This document shows positions 56,094 to 64,000 of a DNA stretch of 64,000 nucleotides, one piece after another. Position 1 is the first letter of the stretch. Each line of letters begins with the position of its first letter. The stretch covers positions 124,001 to 188,000 of the forward strand of contig NZ_ACZO01000008.1 of assembly GCF_000176155.1 (NCBI RefSeq), written 5' to 3'. Under the pieces are notes generated by a model. It made no database searches, had not been told where the DNA came from, and was given only the letters and a program-made list of their open reading frames with translations. Source of the DNA: Vibrio metschnikovii CIP 69.14 (GTDB lineage: Bacteria > Pseudomonadota > Gammaproteobacteria > Enterobacterales > Vibrionaceae). The position numbers and the translations under genes were made by a program.

Positions 56094-58415
56094 ATGAACA
56101 AAATTAATTTACTAACTCTGTCAGTGGCAATCGCACTGAGCGGCTGTGGTTCCGATAGCGCGGATAATAGCGAGCAGCCACCCATTGCAGCGGGGGTGTT
56201 AATCACCGCCCTTGATGGTCACTTTTATCAAGCGGTGATCTTTGACGATGCGAATAAAAACGGCAAATTCGATAATAATGAGCATGTATTGGGCTTAACC
56301 AACCAAAGTGGTCAATTGAAATTACCAGCTGATTATCAACTCAAAGGTCACTTAGCGGTACAGACCTTGACCCCAGGTGGAGCGGTGCAGCGCCGTTTGG
56401 CTAACTTAAATGCGGCTTATGCAGGTAAATACACCATTGATATGGACCACCCGGCTCAAGCCATGGCCCATGAAGTGGTATTTCGCGCCCCTACCCTTGA
56501 GGCGCAGCAGCAGGTGATTTCGCCAATCACCGATTTAATTGTGCTAGCAATGGAAAACGATCCGATCAGCGACCTCACTCAAGCGAAACAAACCGTTGCT
56601 AACACTTTAGGGCTGGATAACCAAGCTGAACTATTAAGCGACTTTACCAAATCAAATCCTAAGCTACATAAAAAAGCCCAGATCCTCACTGACTCGAAAG
56701 CCGCCAACCCAGCGAGCTATGAAAAAAATGCGGCGCAATTTGCCGAAAAATCCGCGCAACTCGTCGGTAACATGGACGACACAGAGATCAAGGATGTCAA
56801 TCAACGTCCGGTGATTATTAATATCAACCCAAGTCAAGATGACGCGACTCTCGTGTCAAGCAGTAACCATAAACTTCTGGTAGATGAGAAGACTAAGCGC
56901 CAACTTGAGGACGATTTTGCCAAGCTAAATCTCAAAGAAGGCGACACATTTGCTGGTAAATCATTCTCTATCGAGAATTTATTTAGCGACCAAGACCAAA
57001 CGACTGTTGAGGTTACATTAGAGCAGAATTTAATGGCTTCAGGACTGAGCGCGAAAATTGACAATCAGCAATTGGTGCTCAGCTCAAACGGTGAGATCAA
57101 GGCGCAAGATAATCTTTACCTGATCTTAGTCGCCACCGATAAAGATAACCAAGGGATCAAACGTGGTGAAGTGCGCGTACAACTAAACTTAAAAGTGACC
57201 GCGCTTAATCAAGCCCCCGTTATTAACCAAGCTGAAAAAGAGAGATTACAGCAACAGATCGATACTTGGTATCTGCAACAAGGGGAAGCGTTTGATCAAT
57301 CGATTAATATCAGCGAGCTATTTAGCGATAACGATGGCCAAGTCGTGAGCTATTGGGGCGGTGAGGTACAAGTTGCGGGGTTAACCATCGCTGATGTTGA
57401 TAGCACATTCATCACGCTCCGTGGCACCCCAAGCCAAGCTTCTCCAGCAGGAAAAACCTTTACCGTTAAGGTCAAAGATGACCAAGGGGCAGAAAGCGAG
57501 ACAACCTTTACTTTACCAGAGGTAAAAGAGGGGATAGCACCGCCATCACTCAAGCATCCTTTAGAAGCCACCACTTGGTATCGCCTTGAGCACGGTGGCG
57601 GCACACCTGAAGTAACACTCAATTACAGTCGAATCTGGTGTGACACACTGCGCTTTGAAAACGGAAAAGTGTCGGGTAACTACCGCACCATGGACAACTT
57701 AACCCAGTGTGGCGATCTCGACAATCGTTCTTGGTATAACGGCACCTATCAAGTTCAAGGCGAGAAATTGATAGCCTCTTTCGGTCAAGAAAAAGCCACA
57801 CTAACGATTACAGACGCTGATGATATCGCCCCAGGCGCAAAAACTTTAACTTGGTCATCTGACGAAGGAACCGAGCGTTACACATTGTTTCATCGTAAGT
57901 CAGACGCTGAAGCGCGAATTCAAATAAAATCGAATGACGGCCCAGAAAAGCGCTTTTTCCCTATGATGTTACCGACACAGCAAGAGGGCGTTGAAGCATT
58001 AGGCATGGTCTCATTATCGCTATTGAGAAACAACAATCCAGATGATATCGGGGCAATGGATGCAAACTTAACGTTGGAGTTCCCAGACCAAAATTTCACT
58101 TGCCAGAATGCAGAAGAGTTTTATAAGTACTTTATCATTCACGGACCACAGCTAGTCACTGAAACGACCGATTACAATACGGGTAAAGTTTACAAATCTT
58201 ACGGTGTTTATTCGGGTAACGAATGGGGTACCTCACTTGAGTGCCATGAAAAAACAGCAAATCACATTGAGCACGCATCGATTGATTTCGACCTACCGGA
58301 ACTAACCATTGGTAGTGTGTATAGCTTTATCGGCAGAGTAAAGAACCATCAAGGGCAATATATTGAAGCCATTAAGTTCAATGTCACCTGGACAGGGACA
58401 GGCGATAACGAGTAA
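56094..58415 (+). CDS. Large surface lipoprotein with cadherin-like segment
   Basis: A 773-residue lipoprotein: MNKINLLTLSVAIALSGC, with the lipidated Cys18. An EF-hand-like loop (DDANKNGKFDNNE, about 51-63) is followed by an Ala/Gln-rich helical region, then a beta-rich region. Residues 377-420 (INQAEKERLQQQ and LFSDNDGQVVSY) are closely similar to the exported protein of the ECF operon at 53319-54869. The remainder includes a WYRLEHGGGTPEV-type beta domain. No enzyme motif is seen; calcium-dependent adhesion or signalling is a guess. A strong terminator follows. Confidence 0.8.
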   Translation: MNKINLLTLSVAIALSGCGSDSADNSEQPPIAAGVLITALDGHFYQAVIFDDANKNGKFDNNEHVLGLTNQSGQLKLPADYQLKGHLAVQTLTPGGAVQRRLANLNAAYAGKYTIDMDHPAQAMAHEVVFRAPTLEAQQQVISPITDLIVLAMENDPISDLTQAKQTVANTLGLDNQAELLSDFTKSNPKLHKKAQILTDSKAANPASYEKNAAQFAEKSAQLVGNMDDTEIKDVNQRPVIININPSQDDATLVSSSNHKLLVDEKTKRQLEDDFAKLNLKEGDTFAGKSFSIENLFSDQDQTTVEVTLEQNLMASGLSAKIDNQQLVLSSNGEIKAQDNLYLILVATDKDNQGIKRGEVRVQLNLKVTALNQAPVINQAEKERLQQQIDTWYLQQGEAFDQSINISELFSDNDGQVVSYWGGEVQVAGLTIADVDSTFITLRGTPSQASPAGKTFTVKVKDDQGAESETTFTLPEVKEGIAPPSLKHPLEATTWYRLEHGGGTPEVTLNYSRIWCDTLRFENGKVSGNYRTMDNLTQCGDLDNRSWYNGTYQVQGEKLIASFGQEKATLTITDADDIAPGAKTLTWSSDEGTERYTLFHRKSDAEARIQIKSNDGPEKRFFPMMLPTQQEGVEALGMVSLSLLRNNNPDDIGAMDANLTLEFPDQNFTCQNAEEFYKYFIIHGPQLVTETTDYNTGKVYKSYGVYSGNEWGTSLECHEKTANHIEHASIDFDLPELTIGSVYSFIGRVKNHQGQYIEAIKFNVTWTGTGDNE

Positions 58416-58437
58416 TTATTAGCCTCGAAAAATATCA

Positions 58438-58460
58438 AGCCCCGCTATGCGGGGCTTTTT
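58438..58460 (+). terminator. Rho-independent terminator after the lipoprotein gene
   Basis: AGCCCCGC-TAT-GCGGGGCT with five T residues following. Its last base touches the stop codon of the convergent SPOR-domain gene. Confidence 0.93.
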
Positions 58461-59365
58461 CACTGACTCACCGACTTCACACACAATACATTCAGCTTCG
58501 AATTACCTTGCAGTTGAGTCACTTTACCGCTGGCAAATAAACCTTTACGACCTTCTCCCCAATAGGGAATGTACAATGGCCACTGATCTCGCTCGGCAAT
58601 CTGACTGGCTAATAGCTGCTGCCACTCTTGCTGATTCACTAAACGCATCGTTTTTTGCTGACAAAGCGTTCTTGCCTCGTCATAACTGAGTCGATTCCAT
58701 GGCTGGTTGTGCTCCATATAAAACGACTTATTTGGCGCAAAGCTATAAGGAACGACATAAGTCGTGCCATTAATCGTCGCTTGATGACGGATCTCAACAT
58801 CTTCAGAAACACTTACAGGCCGAGCAGAACGCAGCGGTTGAATTGCCGCTACACCACTTTCTGCCACTTTTCGTTCCGCCTGTTTTGCCGGACTGTCCGT
58901 GGTTGGAGTAGTTACCGTTGAGGAAGGCGGTGCTGATGGGCGAATTTCTCGAATAAACGCATCACGATAAGCGGCAAGGTTATTAACCAGCATCAACTCA
59001 CTGCGTGCTTGGGTAAAACTATCGTAGGGGCCGATCAAACAGCGTGTGGTTCGCCCTTCTGGCTTCATCCATACATGGGTTGAAATCTGTTGATAGATAA
59101 GCTTCGCTTGTTCAAGCGATAAGGGTTTATCAAGTAGACCACATTGAATCCAGAACTGAGATTGACTTGAACGTGGCTGACTATTGCCCCATAACCCATC
59201 ACCGATCGGGCAATGACTGGCCAGAACCGGTAACTGTTCGCTAGAGGCTTGCGTCGCTTCGCAAAGTACCTCTTGCGCAAATAATGGGCCGTTGAAGAAT
59301 AAAGCTCCGCCCAATAGTAGGTAAACGAGCCCTCGTGGTGCCGTGTTGATTGTGCTGATTCTCAT
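58460..59365 (-). CDS. SPOR-domain-containing exported protein
   Basis: A 301-residue protein with an N-terminal signal peptide (about 1-30, ending LFAQ). A SPOR-like domain lies at about residues 70-145 (SQFWIQCGLLDKPLSLEQAKLIYQQI; RTTRCLIGPYDSFTQARSE), which usually binds denuded peptidoglycan at the division septum. The remaining 150 residues, after a Pro/Ser/Thr linker, contain an aromatic-rich segment of unknown role. A cell-wall-associated function is inferred from the domain. It stands alone on the minus strand. Confidence 0.78.
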   Translation of the reverse strand: MRISTINTAPRGLVYLLLGGALFFNGPLFAQEVLCEATQASSEQLPVLASHCPIGDGLWGNSQPRSSQSQFWIQCGLLDKPLSLEQAKLIYQQISTHVWMKPEGRTTRCLIGPYDSFTQARSELMLVNNLAAYRDAFIREIRPSAPPSSTVTTPTTDSPAKQAERKVAESGVAAIQPLRSARPVSVSEDVEIRHQATINGTTYVVPYSFAPNKSFYMEHNQPWNRLSYDEARTLCQQKTMRLVNQQEWQQLLASQIAERDQWPLYIPYWGEGRKGLFASGKVTQLQGNSKLNVLCVKSVSQ

Positions 59366-59465
59366 ATCTATCGTTATCCCAACTTTAGTGACAACCGTGA
59401 TTTGATTCGCTACTAACTCAATGACCTAAAAACCACTGCGAAAATCACGCCAACCTCTATGTCTA

Positions 59466-59497
59466 GAAAAAGAGAGTCGTCTTCAATGACGACTCTC
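59466..59497 (-). terminator. Rho-independent terminator of the peptide ABC operon
   Basis: On the minus strand GAGAGTCGTC-ATTGAA-GACGACTCTC is followed by TTTTTC, about 42 bases after the last permease gene. Confidence 0.9.
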
Positions 59498-59538
59498 AGT
59501 GTAAGTGGCATATCGATATAAAATCAATCAGCTAGACC

Positions 59539-60477
59539 TTAACCTTTATAAATTTTAGGATTAAAGACATCACGCAGCCAATCTCCTAGTAAGTTAATCA
59601 CCAAAACTAAGCTGATCAAAATGATGCCGGGGAATACCGTTATCCACCATGCTCCAGAGAAAATATACTTAAATCCGGTGCTGATTAATGCTCCTAAAGA
59701 AGGTTGATCGACAGGCAGTCCTAAACCAAGAAACGACAACGCCGCTTCAGACATGATCGCATTGGCGATTTGTACTGTCGAAATGACTAAGATTGGTGAT
59801 AAACAGTTGGGCAAAATATGGCGAAACATAATCCGTAACGACTTAAACCCCATCACGCGTGCCGCTTCAACGTACTCTTTTTGCTTTTCAGCTAACACGG
59901 ATGCGCGAATGGTTCGAGCATACTGAGGCCATTCCGCAATACCGATGATCACCACCAGCATGATCACCGCATATTGGCTATAAAACTCGCCGCCAAAACT
60001 GGCTTTAAAAATCGCCGAAACAATGATGGCTACCATCATGGTCGAAAAAGAGAGTTGAATGTCGGCAAAACGCATTAAAAAACTGTCGATACGCCCACCA
60101 AAATAGGCCGCAGAAAGACCAATAATGATCCCTAAGATAAGCTGCAACCCAACGGCGAGAAAGCCTATCGTCAGTGATAAGCGCGAGCCATACAAAATGG
60201 TTGAGAGAATATCTCGGCCTTGCCCATCAGTACCCAATACAAATTGCCCATCACCGCCGTCTATCCACATAGGAGGCAGCTCAGAATCCATGATGTCGAT
60301 ACTGGCGAGATCGTAAGGATTACTCGGCGCAATGACAGGCGCTAACAAGGCTAACAGTAAAAAAATACTAAATAGCGCAAAGCTGACCATCGCCACTTTA
60401 TCGCGTAAAAAATAATACAAAAAATCCGACTGTTTAAAACGCTGCCAAGCGGAGGGCATGGTTGTTATTGCCGTCAT
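59539..60477 (-). CDS. Peptide ABC transporter permease (DppC-like)
   Basis: A 312-residue inner-membrane permease with six hydrophobic segments and the long N-terminal extension typical of DppC/OppC. The ATPase-contact EAA motif is EAARVMGFKSLRIMFRHILPNCLSPILV (about residues 197-224). It follows the DppB-like gene after a 2-base gap and pairs with it. Substrate is a peptide or related compound bound by the protein encoded upstream; which one is not decided by sequence. Confidence 0.93.
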   Translation of the reverse strand: MTAITTMPSAWQRFKQSDFLYYFLRDKVAMVSFALFSIFLLLALLAPVIAPSNPYDLASIDIMDSELPPMWIDGGDGQFVLGTDGQGRDILSTILYGSRLSLTIGFLAVGLQLILGIIIGLSAAYFGGRIDSFLMRFADIQLSFSTMMVAIIVSAIFKASFGGEFYSQYAVIMLVVIIGIAEWPQYARTIRASVLAEKQKEYVEAARVMGFKSLRIMFRHILPNCLSPILVISTVQIANAIMSEAALSFLGLGLPVDQPSLGALISTGFKYIFSGAWWITVFPGIILISLVLVINLLGDWLRDVFNPKIYKG

Positions 60478-60479
60478 GA

Positions 60480-61457
60480 TTAGGCTCCTTTTCCGGTGAG
60501 ATTCACCGCCGGATTAATTAATCCATACAGTAAGTCAACGATCGTATTGGTGACGACAAAAATTAACCCAACAAAAATTACGTAGGCCGTGATCAGCGGT
60601 GTATCGACACGATTAATCGCTTCCAAAAAGAGCAATCCAGTCCCCGGCCACTGAAAGACCGTTTCGGTCAAAATGGTATACGCCACCATGGTACCAATTT
60701 GTACACCGCCTACCGTCAACACCGGTAATAGGGTATTTTTTAAAGCATGTTGAAAATAGATTTTATTCATCGCTAAGCCTTTGGCTTTAGCGAACTTAAT
60801 GTATTCAGAGTTTAAAACTTCTAACATCTCTGCTCGGACTAAACGAATAAACAGAGGTAGCATAATCGAAGACAAAGCGACACTTGGTAACACTAAATGA
60901 CTTAACCCATTAAGGTTAAATAACCCCGACTGCCAGCCAAAAACGTTGGTGGTTTGACCGCGGCCATAAGAAGGCAGCCAACCCAGTTCAATCGAAAACA
61001 CGTACATCAACATAATAGCGGTCAAAAAGACAGGGATCGAAATACCAATGCTGCTGCCTGCCATAATCAGTTTCGAAAACAGCCGTTTAGGGTGGATAGC
61101 CGAATAGACGCCTAATGGAATCGATAAGGTAATGATGATCACGGTCGCGGCAAAAACCAGCTCAAGAGTCGCAACCAGTTTATCCAAAATCACCTCAGCC
61201 GCTGGGCGTTTGAAAAAATAAGAGGTCCCTAAATCGCCTTTGATCGCCGCGCCTAAGAAACGGCTATATTTGACTAAAAATGGGTCATTAAGCCCCAACT
61301 CATCACGCATCGCTTGGCGCTGTACTTCCGACACCGATTGCCCAACCAGTTCACGCAGCGGATCGCCTAAGTTATCTTGGATAGCAAACGCCACCAAGCT
61401 AATCACAAACATAACGATCAGTGCCTGATATAGGCGTTTGATCAAAAAAGAAAACAT
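60480..61457 (-). CDS. Peptide ABC transporter permease (DppB-like)
   Basis: A 325-residue permease with six hydrophobic segments. MFSFLIKRLYQALIVMFVISLVAF at the N-terminus and the EAA loop YIKFAKAKGLAMNKIYFQHALKNTLLPVLT are typical of DppB/OppB. It lies about 150 bases after the binding protein gene, past an internal terminator hairpin, and just before dppC-like. It should form the membrane channel with its partner. Confidence 0.93.
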   Translation of the reverse strand: MFSFLIKRLYQALIVMFVISLVAFAIQDNLGDPLRELVGQSVSEVQRQAMRDELGLNDPFLVKYSRFLGAAIKGDLGTSYFFKRPAAEVILDKLVATLELVFAATVIIITLSIPLGVYSAIHPKRLFSKLIMAGSSIGISIPVFLTAIMLMYVFSIELGWLPSYGRGQTTNVFGWQSGLFNLNGLSHLVLPSVALSSIMLPLFIRLVRAEMLEVLNSEYIKFAKAKGLAMNKIYFQHALKNTLLPVLTVGGVQIGTMVAYTILTETVFQWPGTGLLFLEAINRVDTPLITAYVIFVGLIFVVTNTIVDLLYGLINPAVNLTGKGA

Positions 61458-61534
61458 TCCCTGCCCCTTACAACACTATCCATCACCCTGTCGGGTTGAT
61501 GACAACATCGACCACAATAAACAACGGCTTTAAA

Positions 61535-61569
61535 GAAGAAAAAGGTTGCCATCTAAGAGGGCAACCTTT
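61535..61569 (-). terminator. Internal terminator between binding protein and permease genes
   Basis: AAAGGTTGCC and GGCAACCTTT form a perfect stem, followed on the minus strand by TTTTTCTTCTTT, 38 bases after the binding protein stop. Partial termination here would make binding protein more abundant than the permeases. Confidence 0.85.
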
Positions 61570-61606
61570 CCTCAACCTCAAACATTTCAGAAAGGTTATC
61601 TAAACG

Positions 61607-63163
61607 CTACTTGTTGACAACCAGATCACCAAAGTAAGGGAAGTCCATACCATTGATGATCGGCGCTAACTCAAGGTTTTTCTTCGCAGCCCAAGAAGGG
61701 TCTTGCCAATGCAATGGTACAAAGGCCGCTTCGTTGTATAGGATCTCTTCTACCTTTTTCAGCATCTCACTGCGTTTGGCTAAATCGGTCTCGACGTTAG
61801 ACGCATTGACTAAGGCATCCACTTCTGGATTAGAGTAGTGACCACAGTTGTACTGCCCTTTACCAGTCTGTTCATTACGTGTCATGGTCAAAAACTCAGT
61901 AAAGTTAGCTGAATCTTCCGTATCTGGGTGCCAACCAATCAGCAACATATCTGCTGCACATTTATCAAATTCTGGCCAATATTGCGCTTTAGGCATGGTT
62001 TTCAAATCAACTTTAATATTGATACGAGCAAGCATTGCAGAAGCGGCTTGAGCAATTTTATCGTCATTAACATAGCGGTTATTCGGCGAAATCATCGACA
62101 AATTAAAGCCTTGTTCATAACCTGCGTCTTTCATCAGTTGTCTGGCTTTTTCAAGATCAAAACGCGGTTTGAGATTCTCGTTATAACCGGCATAACCGAC
62201 TGGGCTTTGCTGACCAGCGGCCGTCGCTGCGCCGCGCATAACACGATCGACAATTCCTTGATTATTAATCGCATAGACAATCGCTTGGCGAACACGTACA
62301 TCACGTAGTGCTTCATGACTATTTTGGTTTAATTGAAAGGTGATCACTCGCGTACCCGGCATGGTGTACAGCTCAACGTCGCGCGCATTACGAATACGTT
62401 GGTAATCATTAGGTGAGACAGGAGAAATCATATCGACGCCACCGGATAATAATGCCGCCACACGGGTTGCATCTTCTTTGATTGGCACGAGAGTCAGTTT
62501 CTCGACGTTACCTTTACTGGCTTTATCCCAATAATCCGTAAAGCGAGCAAACTCCATACGAATACCCTGCTCACGGTGAGTAATAATGAAAGGGCCAGTG
62601 CCCGAAGCATTCAAAGAAGCAAAGGAAGAACCGTGTTTGACAATTTCCGCTTTATCTTTGCCATCGGCGGTTTTACCGGAGTAAAACTGACTGTCCATCG
62701 GGAAGATATAGGTCGCGACGTTTTCGATCAGGGGATAAACACCATGGGTTTTAATATCTACTGTGTAATCATCCACTTTACTGATCGAAGCTAGCGGCTC
62801 AAAAATACCTTTAAAATCGGCGGACTCTTTCAAGCGATTGAACGTCCATATCACATCATCGGCAGTGAAAGGATTACCAGAGTGAAATTTGACGCCTTCG
62901 CGTAAATGAAAGCGCATGGTTTCATCATCCAAACGCTGCCAAGATTTCGCTAAACGAGCTTCAAATTGCATGTCTTGAGTAAAACGAATCAGCGGGTCAA
63001 ACACCATGTGCGATAACTGAAGTGTACCGCCAGAGAGCTGCTCATGAGGATCCATCGATACGGGGTCTGAATCATAAGCGATTTTGATTTGTGCAGCGTT
63101 GAGCGAAAAACTCAGTCCAGCAGCAATTAAGGCTAGGGCTAGCTTGCTTTTAATGATTTTCAT
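61607..63163 (-). CDS. Periplasmic peptide-binding protein (SBP_bac_5, DppA-like)
   Basis: A 518-residue binding protein started at ATG 63163, with AGGAG upstream and the signal peptide MKIIKSKLALALIAAGLSFSLNA. Family 5 signatures are IAYDSDPVSMDPHEQLSGGTLQLSHMVFDPL, the YTFNRLK-like DVIWTFNRLK segment and VRQAIVYAINNQGIVDRV. It captures peptides or peptide-like ligands for the permeases encoded after it. The longer frame above (from 63223) would hide the signal peptide. A gene for ATPase lies 100 bases upstream. Confidence 0.93.
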   Translation of the reverse strand: MKIIKSKLALALIAAGLSFSLNAAQIKIAYDSDPVSMDPHEQLSGGTLQLSHMVFDPLIRFTQDMQFEARLAKSWQRLDDETMRFHLREGVKFHSGNPFTADDVIWTFNRLKESADFKGIFEPLASISKVDDYTVDIKTHGVYPLIENVATYIFPMDSQFYSGKTADGKDKAEIVKHGSSFASLNASGTGPFIITHREQGIRMEFARFTDYWDKASKGNVEKLTLVPIKEDATRVAALLSGGVDMISPVSPNDYQRIRNARDVELYTMPGTRVITFQLNQNSHEALRDVRVRQAIVYAINNQGIVDRVMRGAATAAGQQSPVGYAGYNENLKPRFDLEKARQLMKDAGYEQGFNLSMISPNNRYVNDDKIAQAASAMLARINIKVDLKTMPKAQYWPEFDKCAADMLLIGWHPDTEDSANFTEFLTMTRNEQTGKGQYNCGHYSNPEVDALVNASNVETDLAKRSEMLKKVEEILYNEAAFVPLHWQDPSWAAKKNLELAPIINGMDFPYFGDLVVNK

Positions 63164-63263
63164 TGCATAACTCCTTATGCGGGAATCGATATCCCTATGG
63201 GTTGTTTTGGTTATTGGGTACAACGTCGATGATCTATCGTCAACCTTTAACGCTCATCGCGCA

Positions 63264-64000
63264 TTAAGCAGAGACTCGTTGTTCTCTTAAGCCTGTGAAT
63301 TCCGGCATTAACGAGATCAATTGCTGACTGTATTCATGTTGTGGATGGGTAAACAATTGCTCTGTTGGGGCAACTTCCAATAAGGTCCCCATCTTCATCA
63401 CCCCGACTCGGTCGCACATTTGGCGAATAACCGGCAAATCATGACTGATGAATAACATGGTTAAATTGAGCTCTTGCTGTAAGTCTTTTAATAAATTCAA
63501 GATTTGTGCTTGTACAGAAACATCCAAGGCAGAAGTCGGTTCATCACAAATCAATAAACGAGGACGAGTCGCGAGAGCTCGAGCAATCGAAATACGTTGA
63601 CGCTGACCACCAGAAAACTCATGAGGATACTTAACGCCAGCCATTCGACCTAAGCCAACATACTCTAAAAGATCGTGCACGATTTGCCGCGTTTGCGATT
63701 CATTGTCGGTCAAATGGTGGAAACGAATTGGTTCAGCAATAATGTCCATCACCTTCATGCGAGGATTCATTGAGGTATACGGATTTTGAAACACCATTTG
63801 CATTTGACGGCGGATAGGACGACGCTGTTTTTCCGATTTGAGAGCGGTAAGATCGATTCCCTCAAACGTCACTCGACCTTCATTAGGTTGATATAAGCCC
63901 GCGATCACTCGCGCGATGGTTGATTTACCGGATCCCGACTCACCGACCAGTCCAAACGTTTCCCCCTCATGGACTTGGAAACTGACATTGTTCGATGCTT
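63264..64000 (-). CDS. Peptide ABC transporter ATP-binding protein (DppF-like), partial
   Basis: The frame runs off the window end, so the N-terminus is missing. Walker A GESGSGKST is at about 63931-63957, the signature FSGGQRQRIS and Walker B LLICDEPTSALD follow, and the C-terminal part ends QHEYSQQLISLMPEF, typical of OppF/DppF subunits. It energises the transporter encoded downstream. Gene order here is ATPase, binding protein, two permeases. A partner DppD-like ATPase is expected beyond the window. Confidence 0.93.
   Translation of the reverse strand, partial: ASNNVSFQVHEGETFGLVGESGSGKSTIARVIAGLYQPNEGRVTFEGIDLTALKSEKQRRPIRRQMQMVFQNPYTSMNPRMKVMDIIAEPIRFHHLTDNESQTRQIVHDLLEYVGLGRMAGVKYPHEFSGGQRQRISIARALATRPRLLICDEPTSALDVSVQAQILNLLKDLQQELNLTMLFISHDLPVIRQMCDRVGVMKMGTLLEVAPTEQLFTHPQHEYSQQLISLMPEFTGLREQRVSA

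Overview
The window looks like a stretch of the larger chromosome of a Vibrio. The order rpmG-rpmB-radC-MCP-coaBC-slmA-lpxL, then pyrE-rph-yicC, murP-murQ-murR, recQ-rarD, uvrD, prlC, gorA and a peptide ABC transporter parallels the V. cholerae order as I remember it, and most proteins read as Vibrio versions of E. coli genes. The species cannot be fixed from the sequence alone.

Layout. 1-3.9 kb (+): end of an LPS core (wav-like) cluster, with a GT9 fragment, a WaaE-like GT2, two GT4 enzymes and coaD. 3.9-11 kb (-): an LTA-synthase-like membrane phosphotransferase, mutM, a small membrane protein, a paired palindromic repeat, a complete group IIC intron placed directly behind the rpmBG terminator, then rpmG, rpmB and radC. 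11-22.6 kb: a chemoreceptor, coaBC, slmA, lpxL, a YpdA/YpdB pyruvate two-component system followed by its presumed target transporter (YhjX type), pyrE, rph and yicC. 22.6-27.8 kb: accessory DNA at the 3' side of yicC. It holds a P4-type integrase, the C-terminal part of an AAA ATPase gene cut by a complete IS66-family element, and no recognisable right end; it looks like an eroded genomic island. 28-41.6 kb: PqqL-like M16 peptidase, exported amidohydrolase, YqhA, the MurNAc catabolic genes murQP with divergent murR, recQ, rarD, an AraC regulator and a LysE-type exporter. 41.6-42.2 kb: a long gene-free stretch that reads as a CsrB/C/D-type regulatory RNA with about 27 GGA motifs, its own promoter, a VarA/UvrY-like box and a terminator. 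42.2-50.2 kb: uvrD with a LexA box, prlC, rlmJ, gorA and a periplasmic binding protein. 50.3-58.4 kb: the most unusual block, a transmembrane Hanks-type kinase, a secreted protein, an ECF sigma factor and a second exported protein in one overlapping operon, followed by a convergent beta-barrel protein and a large lipoprotein that shares a segment with the exported protein. 58.4-64 kb (-): a SPOR-domain protein and a peptide ABC transporter whose ATPase gene runs off the end.

How parts work together. The kinase/ECF pair resembles PknT/EcfP of V. parahaemolyticus, where a kinase switches on an ECF factor that has no anti-sigma factor; here it is packaged with exported proteins that may be sensors, partners or targets. 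YpdA-YpdB-transporter is a self-contained pyruvate-response unit. MurR probably controls murQP through repeated GGAAT-ATTCC palindromes next to a CRP-like site. Four ERIC-like repeats and one REP pair lie in intergenic gaps.
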